Below are positions 14,102 through 21,336 of a DNA stretch of 36,779 nucleotides, piece by piece (the stretch's first letter is position 1; every line of letters starts with the position of its first letter). A program made the position numbers and the translations under genes. Source of the stretch: Scatavimonas merdipullorum (GTDB lineage Bacteria; Bacillota; Clostridia; Oscillospirales; Acutalibacteraceae); assembly GCA_018712865.1 (NCBI GenBank), contig DVGH01000007.1:1-36779 (forward strand), given 5' to 3'. The notes beneath the pieces were generated by a model, which was given only the letters and a program-made list of their open reading frames with translations, was not told the origin of the DNA and did not search any database.

Positions 14102-14125
14102 CAGTTGCAGCTGTTATGCGCTCCA
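14092..14125. repeat. Long perfect hairpin at the end of the early operon
   Basis: GAGCGCATAACAG pairs perfectly with CTGTTATGCGCTC around TTGCAG. It overlaps the last codons and stop of the preceding gene and has no T run on either strand, so it is not a standard terminator. It may be an mRNA end-protecting or processing structure. Confidence 0.8.
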
Positions 14126-14173
14126 AAGCCGAAGCTTATGTGTTAATAAAAATAGTATAGCAGATTTCGGCTT
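14126..14173. repeat. Second inverted repeat between early operon and minus-strand genes
   Basis: AAGCCGAA at 14126-14133 pairs with TTCGGCTT at 14166-14173 across a 32-base A+T-rich loop. It adjoins the hairpin before it and the ATATGGGTCA direct repeats after it. Confidence 0.5.
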
Positions 14174-14185
14174 GCAAGTCAAAAT

Positions 14186-14205
14186 ATATGGGTCAATATG
14201 GGTCA
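14186..14205. repeat. Tandem 10-bp direct repeat
   Basis: Two perfect head-to-tail copies of ATATGGGTCA. They sit between convergent genes, beside two inverted repeats, and could be an iteron-like protein-binding site. Confidence 0.6.
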
Positions 14206-14208
14206 GAC

Positions 14209-14586
14209 TTAAAAGCTGTAATAACCGAGGTGTGGGCTGTAGGGCGTGGGGTCAAAATCAATGGTGCGAAAAATAAAATCCTTATGGTTTTGCTCCAGCT
14301 TCCCCGCGCTGTGTTCCCGGTACATCTGGCATACCACAAATTTATCCGCTGGCATAATATGGGGCAGCAATTGCTTACGTACGCCATAGGCGGTTAAAAC
14401 GCTGTTTAACAGGTACGCTCCGTCATACAGCATAATATTTTCGCCCATGTCGTCCAGAGCGTTGAAAAAGGGGACGTATTCCTTTTCATGGAACCCGTAA
14501 AATTTATAGCTGATTAAATATAACACATGTACCACCTGCAAAATGGAAAAGAGGGTTTGTTTTAACCCTCCATTGCTGTGTTCCAT
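14209..14586 (-). CDS. Unknown phage protein (minus-strand pair, second gene)
   Basis: A protein of about 125 residues if started at ATG 14586 ('MEHSNGG'); an in-frame ATG at 14598 would add four residues. Neither start has a clear ribosome site, so it is probably coupled to the preceding gene, with which it overlaps by 25 bases in another frame. It contains 'YKFYGFHEKEYVPFFNALDDMGENIMLYDGAYLLNS' in two blocks and an acidic, aromatic end (FDPTPYSPHLGYYSF). No family recognised. It is set against the direction of the surrounding operons, as an independently regulated insert would be. Confidence 0.55.
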   Translation of the reverse strand: MEHSNGGLKQTLFSILQVVHVLYLISYKFYGFHEKEYVPFFNALDDMGENIMLYDGAYLLNSVLTAYGVRKQLLPHIMPADKFVVCQMYREHSAGKLEQNHKDFIFRTIDFDPTPYSPHLGYYSF

Positions 14587-14819
14587 TGTGACAGCCATTT
14601 ATGCTTGTCTTTTGCCACAGCGTCCACAATGGCTTTCCCGGACTGAAATCTGTCAAATGTGCCGGCCGAAATTTCATGTAAAACCATATTGAGGATTTTT
14701 TCATAATACTCTTCAGGGTTCAGGCTGCTTCCCGTTTGTGAAAAGTGCTGCTGCGTTTCCTGTTGGGAAAGGCTGGCGTAGATTCCCTTGACTTCCTGCA
14801 TAAGCGTTTCACGGTCCAT
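14562..14819 (-). CDS. Unknown phage protein (minus-strand pair, first gene)
   Basis: An 85-residue helical, charged protein starting at 14819 behind AAAAAGGAAG. It has 'QEVKGIYASLSQQETQQHF' and 'GTFDRFQSGKAIVDAVAKDKH'. Not recognised. It overlaps the following gene, suggesting a two-gene unit. The arrangement of two small coupled genes is compatible with a toxin-antitoxin pair, but no motif supports that. Confidence 0.65.
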   Translation of the reverse strand: MDRETLMQEVKGIYASLSQQETQQHFSQTGSSLNPEEYYEKILNMVLHEISAGTFDRFQSGKAIVDAVAKDKHKWLSQWNTAMEG

Positions 14820-14918
14820 AGTATCTTCCTTTTTCTATATAATTTACATTTCTGCTGCCTATAGTGTTTGATTTCTCAGGGCGTTTATACAGCACGATTT
14901 ACATAATGGAGGTTTAAC

Positions 14919-14948
14919 ATGAGGAAATTGCAAGCTTATGCAATATAG
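14919..14948 (+). CDS. Possible nine-residue leader peptide
   Basis: ATG at 14919, six bases after GGAGG, encodes MRKLQAYAI and stops at TAG 14946-14948. It has one of the best ribosome sites in the region and lies upstream of a strong hairpin, as leader peptides do. It may instead be a remnant. Confidence 0.25.
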   Translation: MRKLQAYAI

Positions 14949-15001
14949 AGCTTAAAAACACTCCGGAGGAAAGAAAATAAAGCACATCCACAAATCGATG
15001 C

Positions 15002-15038
15002 AAGGTTAAAAAGGGCTGCAACCGCCCTTTTTAACCTT
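15002..15038. repeat. Perfect 15-bp hairpin upstream of rep
   Basis: AAGGTTAAAAAGGGC pairs with GCCCTTTTTAACCTT around TGCAACC. There is no T run after the stem. It lies 40 bases before the Rep start, so it could be an operon-boundary structure or the double-strand origin of the Rep protein. Confidence 0.7.
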
Positions 15039-15077
15039 GATAGAGTGATTATTTTTAGGACGAAAAGGATGTTTAAA

Positions 15078-15824
15078 ATGCCTTATTACAAAAAAATTAT
15101 TACAAGCGGCAGCATGGTGGAAGTAGAAGTGTATAAAAGCATCCGGCGCCGAAACTTAAAATGCATAGCAAGGGGCCATAAAAAAGCAGAAAGCACAGAT
15201 AAGCAGAAAATTCGGAACACAATCCAGGCACAACGCAATTGCCAGCGTCTGATTTGCAACAATTTTTCTGCCGGCGACTGGTATATAACACTTACGTTGG
15301 AACAAAATCAGTCAGAAGAGGACGCAAGAAAAACCATGCATAATTTTTTGCGCAGGCTTGCATATTTTTGCCGGAAAGCGCCGCAATTACCAGAGCTGAA
15401 ATACATAGGCTGTCTGGAAAAAGGAAAAAAAGGCAAACGATGGCATGGGCACCTTGTTATTCCGCGCCTGCCGGTAGAAATAATCCAAAAAATATGGAAA
15501 AAGGGGGCAGGTACAGGCCGTATACAATTTGAACAGCTTTACGCAGCGGGAAATTACAAAAAGCTTGCGGATTATATCCGCAAGGATGTAACCGGTAAAA
15601 AGCGGATGAAGCAAAGCCGCAACCTTATACCGCCAAAGGTAGAGGTTAAGGAAGCCGGAAGCCGGGATATTGCAAGATTTATGAAAGGGAAGCCGCCCGT
15701 TGCACCGCGCGGCTATCGAATTATAGAAGACGAATGCGAAATGTATGTCAATGATATTACGGGGACAAGCTTCCGTATGGTGTACGTCAGGAGATGTGAT
15801 ACATGCCGAAAGAGCCGGTGGTAA
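15078..15824 (+). CDS. HUH-type Rep endonuclease (rolling-circle replication initiator-like)
   Basis: A 248-residue protein from ATG 15078, eight bases after AAAAGGA; the longer frame from GTG 15045 lacks support and relatives start 'MPYYRK'. Motifs in order: 'DWYITLTLEQ' (motif 1), 'KRWHGHLVIPRLP' (HUH motif, H-x-H), and 'YKKLADYIRKDVTGK' (tyrosine motif with the catalytic Tyr of 'DYIRKD'). This order is that of the Rep-like proteins common in clostridial phages, elements and microviruses. Such enzymes nick one DNA strand and stay bound through Tyr to start replication or transfer. It is the only replication protein visible in the prophage. A hairpin just upstream may be its target. Confidence 0.8.
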   Translation: MPYYKKIITSGSMVEVEVYKSIRRRNLKCIARGHKKAESTDKQKIRNTIQAQRNCQRLICNNFSAGDWYITLTLEQNQSEEDARKTMHNFLRRLAYFCRKAPQLPELKYIGCLEKGKKGKRWHGHLVIPRLPVEIIQKIWKKGAGTGRIQFEQLYAAGNYKKLADYIRKDVTGKKRMKQSRNLIPPKVEVKEAGSRDIARFMKGKPPVAPRGYRIIEDECEMYVNDITGTSFRMVYVRRCDTCRKSRW

Positions 15825-16009
15825 TCTGCCCGTTTTTTGTTCGGGAGCGCGATAAGAAAATTGCCTGTGAGAGTGTTGTGCCGGGCTGCACAATGCTCTT
15901 AGAGTTCTGCGCGGTGGAAGAAAAAAAGGCTTATCGAAAACGATATTGCCAGAGCTTTAGCTATACGAAATGCCCAATTGCTCAAATGCTTGAAAGCAGT
16001 TATAAGTAG
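15803..16009 (+). CDS. Small Cys-rich phage protein
   Basis: A 68-residue protein starting at ATG 15803 behind AGGAG, overlapping the end of rep by 22 bases. Cysteines fall in 'ICPFF', 'IACESVVPGC', 'LEFC', 'RYCQSF' and 'KCPIA', a pattern typical of short presumed zinc-binding proteins in Firmicute phages. Function unknown. It is followed by two tandem terminators. Confidence 0.75.
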   Translation: MPKEPVVICPFFVRERDKKIACESVVPGCTMLLEFCAVEEKKAYRKRYCQSFSYTKCPIAQMLESSYK

Positions 16010-16017
16010 TAAAAACC

Positions 16018-16042
16018 GGCCTGTTTACGCAGGCTGTTTTTT
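16018..16042 (+). terminator. Terminator after the rep operon
   Basis: GCCTG pairs with CAGGC around TTTACG, followed by TGTTTTTT. It is the first of two terminators in tandem. Confidence 0.7.
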
Positions 16043-16078
16043 ATGCCCGGCGTCACAAAGCAAGGGGCATTTTTTTTG
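16043..16078 (+). terminator. Second tandem terminator before the virion operon
   Basis: ATGCCC at 16043-16048 pairs with GGGCAT at 16065-16070, followed by a run of T. Together with the first one it isolates early from late transcription. Confidence 0.65.
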
Positions 16079-16114
16079 CAAATTTGTTAGTCTAATTATA
16101 GGGGGTGAAAGAAC

Positions 16115-16702
16115 TTGAAAAGCGGTACAAAAAAAATAACAGATTGGACAGCTATAAAAAACGAGTATATAACGGGAAGTTTGGGATATATAAAACTGGC
16201 GGAAAAGCACAGTTTAAGCAGATCCACACTAACCAAACGGGCGCAAAGGGAGGGGTGGACAAAAGAGCGGGAAAAATACAGAAAAAAACTTGGCACAAAT
16301 ATGAAGCGCCAGGCACAGAGGAAAGCATTGAATAACTTTGATAAATTAAACAGAGCTACGGATAAGCTGATTAATAAAATTTCCAAAGCTGCAAACGAAC
16401 TGAATTTGCATGTAACATATGACAAGATTAAGCGGGAATTTTCCGTTATGGAAAAAGATGAAAGCGGATATAACCGTAGGGTAGACATTACAGAAGAGCA
16501 CGTTAAGCAGAACAAAATGAAAGGCACAGTTAATATATCATCGCTGCGGCAGCTTACCGCAGCAGTGCGGGACCTGCAGCAGATCGTACTCATTTTTGAA
16601 GGGAAGCAGAGCGATCAGGAAGAAAAATCACAGTATGGCATTGTGAGAATGCCAGAAATGCAACGGCTATTGACACCGGCAATGGATGGTGATGACGAAT
16701 GA
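16115..16702 (+). CDS. terS: Terminase small subunit
   Basis: A 195-residue DNA-packaging protein. An N-terminal homeodomain-like HTH (about residues 10-50, with 'YIKLAEKHSLSRSTLTKRAQREGW') would recognise the packaging site. Middle coiled helices and 'ITEEHVKQNKMKGTVNISSLRQL' match the oligomerisation region in clostridial small terminases. The start is TTG 16115, eight bases after GGGGGTG; no ATG is available in frame nearby. It is coupled by ATGA to the large terminase gene, which confirms the role. Confidence 0.85.
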   Translation: MKSGTKKITDWTAIKNEYITGSLGYIKLAEKHSLSRSTLTKRAQREGWTKEREKYRKKLGTNMKRQAQRKALNNFDKLNRATDKLINKISKAANELNLHVTYDKIKREFSVMEKDESGYNRRVDITEEHVKQNKMKGTVNISSLRQLTAAVRDLQQIVLIFEGKQSDQEEKSQYGIVRMPEMQRLLTPAMDGDDE

Positions 16703-18129
16703 ATGTTGTATGGGAACCGCAGCCAAAGCAATATGAAATGATGTGCCGGGGAGAAGATGAAGGGCTTTACGGAGGCGCGGCGGGAGGAGGAAAAAGTGAT
16801 TATCTTGTAATTGAAGCTCTGCGGCAGGTACATGTGCCAAACTATAAAGCGCTGCTGCTAAGAAAGACATATCCCCAGCTGATAGAAATTATGGAAAAAT
16901 GCTATAACTTTTACCCAAGAGCTTTTCCAGGTGCCAAATATAATGACGCAAAGCATGTGTGGAAATTTCCAAGCGGAGCAAAAATATATTTTGGCCACAT
17001 GTCAAATTATAAGGCAAAATACAACTATCAGGGATTGCAATTTGATTTTATCGGAATCGACGAATTGACGCATTTTACATGGGATGAATATGAATATATG
17101 TTATCGCGCAACCGTGCAAGCGGAGCCAATACACGCAGCTATATGCGGGCAACGGCAAACCCGGGCGGCGTAGGGCACGGATGGGTGAAATCTTATTTTA
17201 TTGATCCTGCACCGCCCAAAACAACGTATTGGCAGCGCATGCATATTGTGGGACCAAATGGGAAAACAACACTGTACAGCAGCAGGGTGTTTGTACCAAG
17301 CAAGGTGTTTGACAATCCCATATTGCTTAAAAATAATCCCCAGTATTTATCGCGACTGGCAGGGATGGAAGAAAAATTGCGCAACGCGCTGCTGTATGGG
17401 GACTGGAACACGTTTGCCGGGCAGGTATTTACAGAATGGCGTGATGATCCCGAGCATTATGGCGACGGTGTTTTTACCCACGTGATTAAGCCGTTTAAGA
17501 TCCCAAAGCATTGGACGGTTTACAGAGGCTTTGATTTTGGGTATAGCAAGCCTTTTTCGGTTGGCTGGTACGCGGCAGACGAAGAGGGGCGTATTTTTAG
17601 AATACAAGAGCTGTACGGCTGCACGGCAACGCCAAATGAAGGGGTAAAATGGAGCGCAGATGAAATTGCCCGGAAAATCCGGGAGTATGAGGAAGCGGAC
17701 AAAAACCTGAAAGGGCGAAAAATTATTGGCGTGGCGGATCCCAGCATTTTTGACAAAAGCCGTGGGACATCTATTGCAGACCTAATGGCACAAAACGGTG
17801 TGTTTTGGGAGCCTGGGGATAATACGCGCATAGCGGGAAAAATGCAGTATCACCATCGGTTTGCTTTTGATGCGGAGGGGAAATCCATGTTTTATGTGTT
17901 TAATACCTGCAAAAGCTTTATAAGGACTATTCCAAATCTGGTGTATGACGAAAAAAAGGTGGAGGATATTGATACCCAGCAGGAAGATCACATATATGAT
18001 GAATGCCGTTATGTGCTTATGTGCAATCCAATCAGCCCAAGAAAAAATATACTGACAACGCCGGTAACGGATGATCCGCTGGAGCTGCTCCCGAAGCAGG
18101 ATAAATACAGCGGTATATATAATTTATGA
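16699..18129 (+). CDS. terL: Terminase large subunit
   Basis: A 476-residue packaging motor. The ATPase domain has Walker A 'GGAAGGGKS' with K32 and Walker B 'FIGIDEL' with D121-E122. The coupling motif is near 'RATANPGG'. The C-terminal RNase H-like nuclease starts with 'RGFDFG' (D279) and has a later 'VADPSIFD' acidic motif. The protein pumps DNA into the prohead and cuts concatemers. Its start overlaps the small-subunit stop. Size and motifs are normal. Confidence 0.95.
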   Translation: MNVVWEPQPKQYEMMCRGEDEGLYGGAAGGGKSDYLVIEALRQVHVPNYKALLLRKTYPQLIEIMEKCYNFYPRAFPGAKYNDAKHVWKFPSGAKIYFGHMSNYKAKYNYQGLQFDFIGIDELTHFTWDEYEYMLSRNRASGANTRSYMRATANPGGVGHGWVKSYFIDPAPPKTTYWQRMHIVGPNGKTTLYSSRVFVPSKVFDNPILLKNNPQYLSRLAGMEEKLRNALLYGDWNTFAGQVFTEWRDDPEHYGDGVFTHVIKPFKIPKHWTVYRGFDFGYSKPFSVGWYAADEEGRIFRIQELYGCTATPNEGVKWSADEIARKIREYEEADKNLKGRKIIGVADPSIFDKSRGTSIADLMAQNGVFWEPGDNTRIAGKMQYHHRFAFDAEGKSMFYVFNTCKSFIRTIPNLVYDEKKVEDIDTQQEDHIYDECRYVLMCNPISPRKNILTTPVTDDPLELLPKQDKYSGIYNL

Positions 18130-18142
18130 GGAGGGAAAATGT

Positions 18143-20056
18143 ATGAAAAACAATAAAGCACCCCTTTTGCAGCCAACTGCAACGGATAAAGCAGAGAATA
18201 TGCCTGTAGTGGGCAGGGAACGGCTGTTAAAATTTAACGAAAAGCTGATGGAATATCAAAAGGGAAAAGAAAATCTGGACAACCGGATCATAGACAATGA
18301 AAACTGGTATAAAATGCGGCATTGGGAGCAAATCCGTCAAAAGGTACAGCCCAAAAGTAAGGAAAGAATTACACCCACATCTGGCTGGCTGTTAAATAAT
18401 ATCATTAACAAGCATGCAGATATGCGCGACAGCTACCCGGAACCGAATGTCCTTCCGCGCGCGGAGGATGACCGGGAGGATGCAGAGATATTAACCGAGA
18501 TTATTCCGGTTATTTTAGAGCAAAACCATTATGAGCGGATCTATTCGGCAGCGGCGTATGACAAAATCAAAAATGGAACAAGCGTAAAGGGCGTATTTTG
18601 GAATCCCGGTAAGCTTGGGGGACTGGGCGACATAGAAATTAAACGCTGTGAACTGCTCAACCTGTTTTGGGAGCCAGGTATAGAGGATATACAGGACAGC
18701 CCGTTTTTGTTTTATGTAACGCTTGCAAATAACGACACATTAAAAGCGGTCTATCCGCAATTGCAGGACAAGCTGGGCGGCAACAGCTTTATGCTGAATA
18801 CATACGCGCATGATGACAGTATAGACACATCGCAAAAATCCTGTGTAATAGATTGTTATTACAAAGTGCACACGAAAGGAAAAACCATCCTGCACTATTG
18901 CAAATATGTAAATGATACGGTGCTGTTTGCAACGGAAAACGAGGCGGCCTATAAAACAAGGGGATTTTATGACCATGGAAGATATCCGTTTGTTTTTGAC
19001 GTTCTGTTTCCGGAAAAAGATACGCCAGTCGGGTTTGGGTATATTGATACAACAAAGGACTGCCAGATCTATATTGACAAACTAAATCAGATTATTCTGG
19101 AGAATGCCGCCATGCGGGGAAAGCCGCGCTTTTTTGTTCCAAACCAGAGCAGTGTAAACATTGAAGATTTTGCAGACTGGAATAAAACCTTTATCCCTGT
19201 GCAAAGCACGAGCACAGAGAATATTAAACCGGTAGAGGTTCAACCGATTGACGGAAACGTGTTTTCTGCGTACCAAATGAAAGTGGAGGAATTAAAAGAA
19301 ACAAGCGGAAACCGGGATTTTTCACAAGGCGGCACTACAAGCGGCGTAACGGCGGCAAGCGCCATTGCTGCTTTGCAGGAAGCGGGCAGCAAGCTGTCAC
19401 GTGACCTGAATAAAGGAAGCTTTAATGCCTTTGAAGAGGAATGCTGCCTGATCATAGAACTGATCCGGCAGTTTTATACAGAGGCAAGAAGCTTTCGTAT
19501 AACCGGGAAAGAAAAAGAAATCCGGTTTGTCTCATACGACAACAGCCGTATTCATCCCAATACAACAGAAACAGCTTTTGGAGTTGAAACGGCGCAACGT
19601 GTGCCAATTTTTGATATTAAGGTCAACGCACAGAAAAAAAGCCCTTTTAACAGGGTGGCCCAAAATGAAGATGCAAAGGCTATGCTGAGCATGGGCTTTT
19701 TTAACCCGCAGCTCGCAGATCAGGCGTTGACAGCGTTGGAAATGATGGAGTTTGAGGGGAAAGAGGCAATCCGCCAGAAAATTGCGCAGAACGGTACGAT
19801 GTACCAACAGCTGCAACAAATGCAGCAGCAGATGAACCGGCTGCTGAGCATTGTAGGAACCATGCAGGGCGCCCAGCCGCCAAAGGTAGAAGGGGAGATT
19901 TTGCAGGGACAAGGACAGGCCGGAGACGGCTATAACAGGCAGGCAATAGCCACAAACAGTCTGGGAGAAGATTTGAGCGGTAACACGCAGGAAGATAAAG
20001 CTCGCAGACGGGCAAGCGAGGTGTCTAATCCGGATGATACAAATACGAGTACGTAA
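18143..20056 (+). CDS. Portal protein
   Basis: A 637-residue protein starting at ATG 18143, seven bases after GAGGAGGG; the frame is open further upstream but overlaps the terminase. 'NNIINKHADMRDSYPEPNVLPR' early, 'YDKIKNGTSVKGVFWNP', and 'QGGTTSGVTAASAIAALQEAG' in the later part are features of the large portals of short-tailed phages of Firmicutes. The end has Gln-rich helices (barrel-like, 'QLQQMQQQMNRLL') and a disordered tail. Twelve copies form the DNA gate and seat for the tail. It follows terL directly, and its last 23 bases overlap the Prp-type gene. Confidence 0.9.
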   Translation: MKNNKAPLLQPTATDKAENMPVVGRERLLKFNEKLMEYQKGKENLDNRIIDNENWYKMRHWEQIRQKVQPKSKERITPTSGWLLNNIINKHADMRDSYPEPNVLPRAEDDREDAEILTEIIPVILEQNHYERIYSAAAYDKIKNGTSVKGVFWNPGKLGGLGDIEIKRCELLNLFWEPGIEDIQDSPFLFYVTLANNDTLKAVYPQLQDKLGGNSFMLNTYAHDDSIDTSQKSCVIDCYYKVHTKGKTILHYCKYVNDTVLFATENEAAYKTRGFYDHGRYPFVFDVLFPEKDTPVGFGYIDTTKDCQIYIDKLNQIILENAAMRGKPRFFVPNQSSVNIEDFADWNKTFIPVQSTSTENIKPVEVQPIDGNVFSAYQMKVEELKETSGNRDFSQGGTTSGVTAASAIAALQEAGSKLSRDLNKGSFNAFEEECCLIIELIRQFYTEARSFRITGKEKEIRFVSYDNSRIHPNTTETAFGVETAQRVPIFDIKVNAQKKSPFNRVAQNEDAKAMLSMGFFNPQLADQALTALEMMEFEGKEAIRQKIAQNGTMYQQLQQMQQQMNRLLSIVGTMQGAQPPKVEGEILQGQGQAGDGYNRQAIATNSLGEDLSGNTQEDKARRRASEVSNPDDTNTST

Positions 20057-20366
20057 TCAAAATGATAAAACAGAGATGGTTATACAAGGGCACGCAGGCT
20101 ATCACCCCGGAAACGATATTGTATGTGCTGCCGTCTCAGCGCTTGTCAATACACTGGCGCAACGCGTATTACAGGATTTTGAAGCGGGCAAAATTGAAAG
20201 CAAATTTATAAAGCTGAAAAGCGGGGACAGCCGTGTTGCTTATATAGGGCGTGATCCAATTTTGCATCAGATTACAGCTACAATACTAGATGGGCTTAAA
20301 GGGATAGAGAACAGCTACCCACAACACCTTAAAATTTTTATCTCCTCTGAAAAGGCGGGGCATTGA
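20034..20366 (+). CDS. Phage-encoded Prp-type cysteine protease (prohead protease)
   Basis: A 110-residue protein of the ribosomal-processing cysteine protease (Prp) family. The signature 'GHAGYHPGNDIVCAAVSAL' includes the catalytic H20 and C31 (H22 and C34 in the S. aureus enzyme), with near-family length. Host Prp removes the N-terminal extension of ribosomal protein L27 after a LQFF-type motif and also processes capsid and scaffold proteins of phage 80alpha. Here the gene lies between portal and scaffold, the usual place of a prohead protease, and both scaffold and capsid carry LQLF near their N-termini. So its job is most likely to cut those proteins during head assembly. The start at 20034 overlaps the portal end. 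Confidence 0.88.
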   Translation: MIQIRVRNQNDKTEMVIQGHAGYHPGNDIVCAAVSALVNTLAQRVLQDFEAGKIESKFIKLKSGDSRVAYIGRDPILHQITATILDGLKGIENSYPQHLKIFISSEKAGH

Positions 20367-20441
20367 CAGTAAAAACCAGATACAATAGATACAGGGAAAG
20401 CCTTGACACGTCGGAACAGACGACAGACAGGAGGAATTGTA

Positions 20442-21314
20442 ATGTATAAGTATTTTGATTTACAGCTGTTTGATGAAGCCGGTGCACAGGCGGCAGCTGG
20501 GGAATCAGCAAGCGGAAGCATGCAGGCCGCACCTGCAGACGGCAGTAATGCTCCTATCGCCGGGGAGGATGAAGCGCAAAATAATCCTGCAGACAGCAAG
20601 GAGGATCTGGACGCGGAATTTGAAAAGCTGATCAAAGGCAAGTATAAAAAGCAATTTGGAGCCAGGACCAAAAATATTATTGATAACCGCCTGAAAAATC
20701 TGAAAGTGTCAGAGCAAGCACAGCAGCAGCTAAAGCAATATGAACCTTTAATGGAAAAGCTGTTTTTGCGGTATGGCGTACAGAATCTGGAGGCACTTTC
20801 CAAGGCAATTGATAATGATAGAACATACCTGGACGATGTTGCCATGCAGCAAGGGGTATCAGTAGAACAGCTGTTAAAAATGCGCCGGCTGGAGCTTGAT
20901 AACAGCCGTTACAGGCAGCAGCAGGAGGCAGAGCAACAGCGTCTGCAGCGGGCAAAGATCTTTGCGCAGTGGGAAGAGCAGGCAAAGCAGGCACAAGCCC
21001 TATACCCAGACTTTGATCTGCAAACGGAACTGGAAAACGAAACCTTCCGCGACCTGCTTAAAAGGGGAATTGACGTCCGCGCGGCGTATCAGGTTGCCCA
21101 TTTTGACGACATACAGGCCGGGGCGGTACAGGCAGCGGTGCAGGATACAAAACAGCGCGTTACAGCAGATATACAGGCAAGAGGCAGCAGACCGCTTGAA
21201 AATGCAGCGGGCGCACAAGCGGCTGTAACACACAAATACGATTTTGCAAATATGACAAAGGCGCAACGGGATGAACTGGAGCGCCGGGCTTTAAATGGAG
21301 AAAAAATATTTTAA
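20442..21314 (+). CDS. Scaffolding protein with N-terminal LQLF cleavage motif
   Basis: A 290-residue highly charged, mostly helical protein starting at ATG 20442 behind ACAGGAGG. It opens with 'MYKYFDLQLFDEAG'; the LQLF at 7-10 is the site type cut by Prp. An Ala/Gly-rich acidic disordered segment (11-55) is followed by Gln-rich coiled coil (about 75-190), as in GPO/gp8-type scaffolds. It would hold capsid subunits during shell assembly and leave before DNA enters. It lies between the protease and the major capsid gene, as expected. Confidence 0.88.
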   Translation: MYKYFDLQLFDEAGAQAAAGESASGSMQAAPADGSNAPIAGEDEAQNNPADSKEDLDAEFEKLIKGKYKKQFGARTKNIIDNRLKNLKVSEQAQQQLKQYEPLMEKLFLRYGVQNLEALSKAIDNDRTYLDDVAMQQGVSVEQLLKMRRLELDNSRYRQQQEAEQQRLQRAKIFAQWEEQAKQAQALYPDFDLQTELENETFRDLLKRGIDVRAAYQVAHFDDIQAGAVQAAVQDTKQRVTADIQARGSRPLENAAGAQAAVTHKYDFANMTKAQRDELERRALNGEKIF

Positions 21315-21336
21315 GTAGCCCGCAGAAAGGACAAAA

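Larger units (their letters stand above)
14820..15044. other. Regulatory or origin-like region upstream of rep
   Basis: No full gene. It holds a nine-codon leader frame (14919-14948) with an excellent TGGAGG ribosome site, a second GGAGGAAAG at 14964-14972 that has no start codon behind it, and a perfect 15-bp hairpin (15002-15038). Confidence 0.55.

Noticed and set aside
14209..14819. A programmed -1 frameshift joining the two minus-strand genes
   Set aside because: The overlap has no X-XXY-YYZ slippery heptamer in the right frame, and a start codon for the second gene lies inside the overlap, so coupling is simpler.
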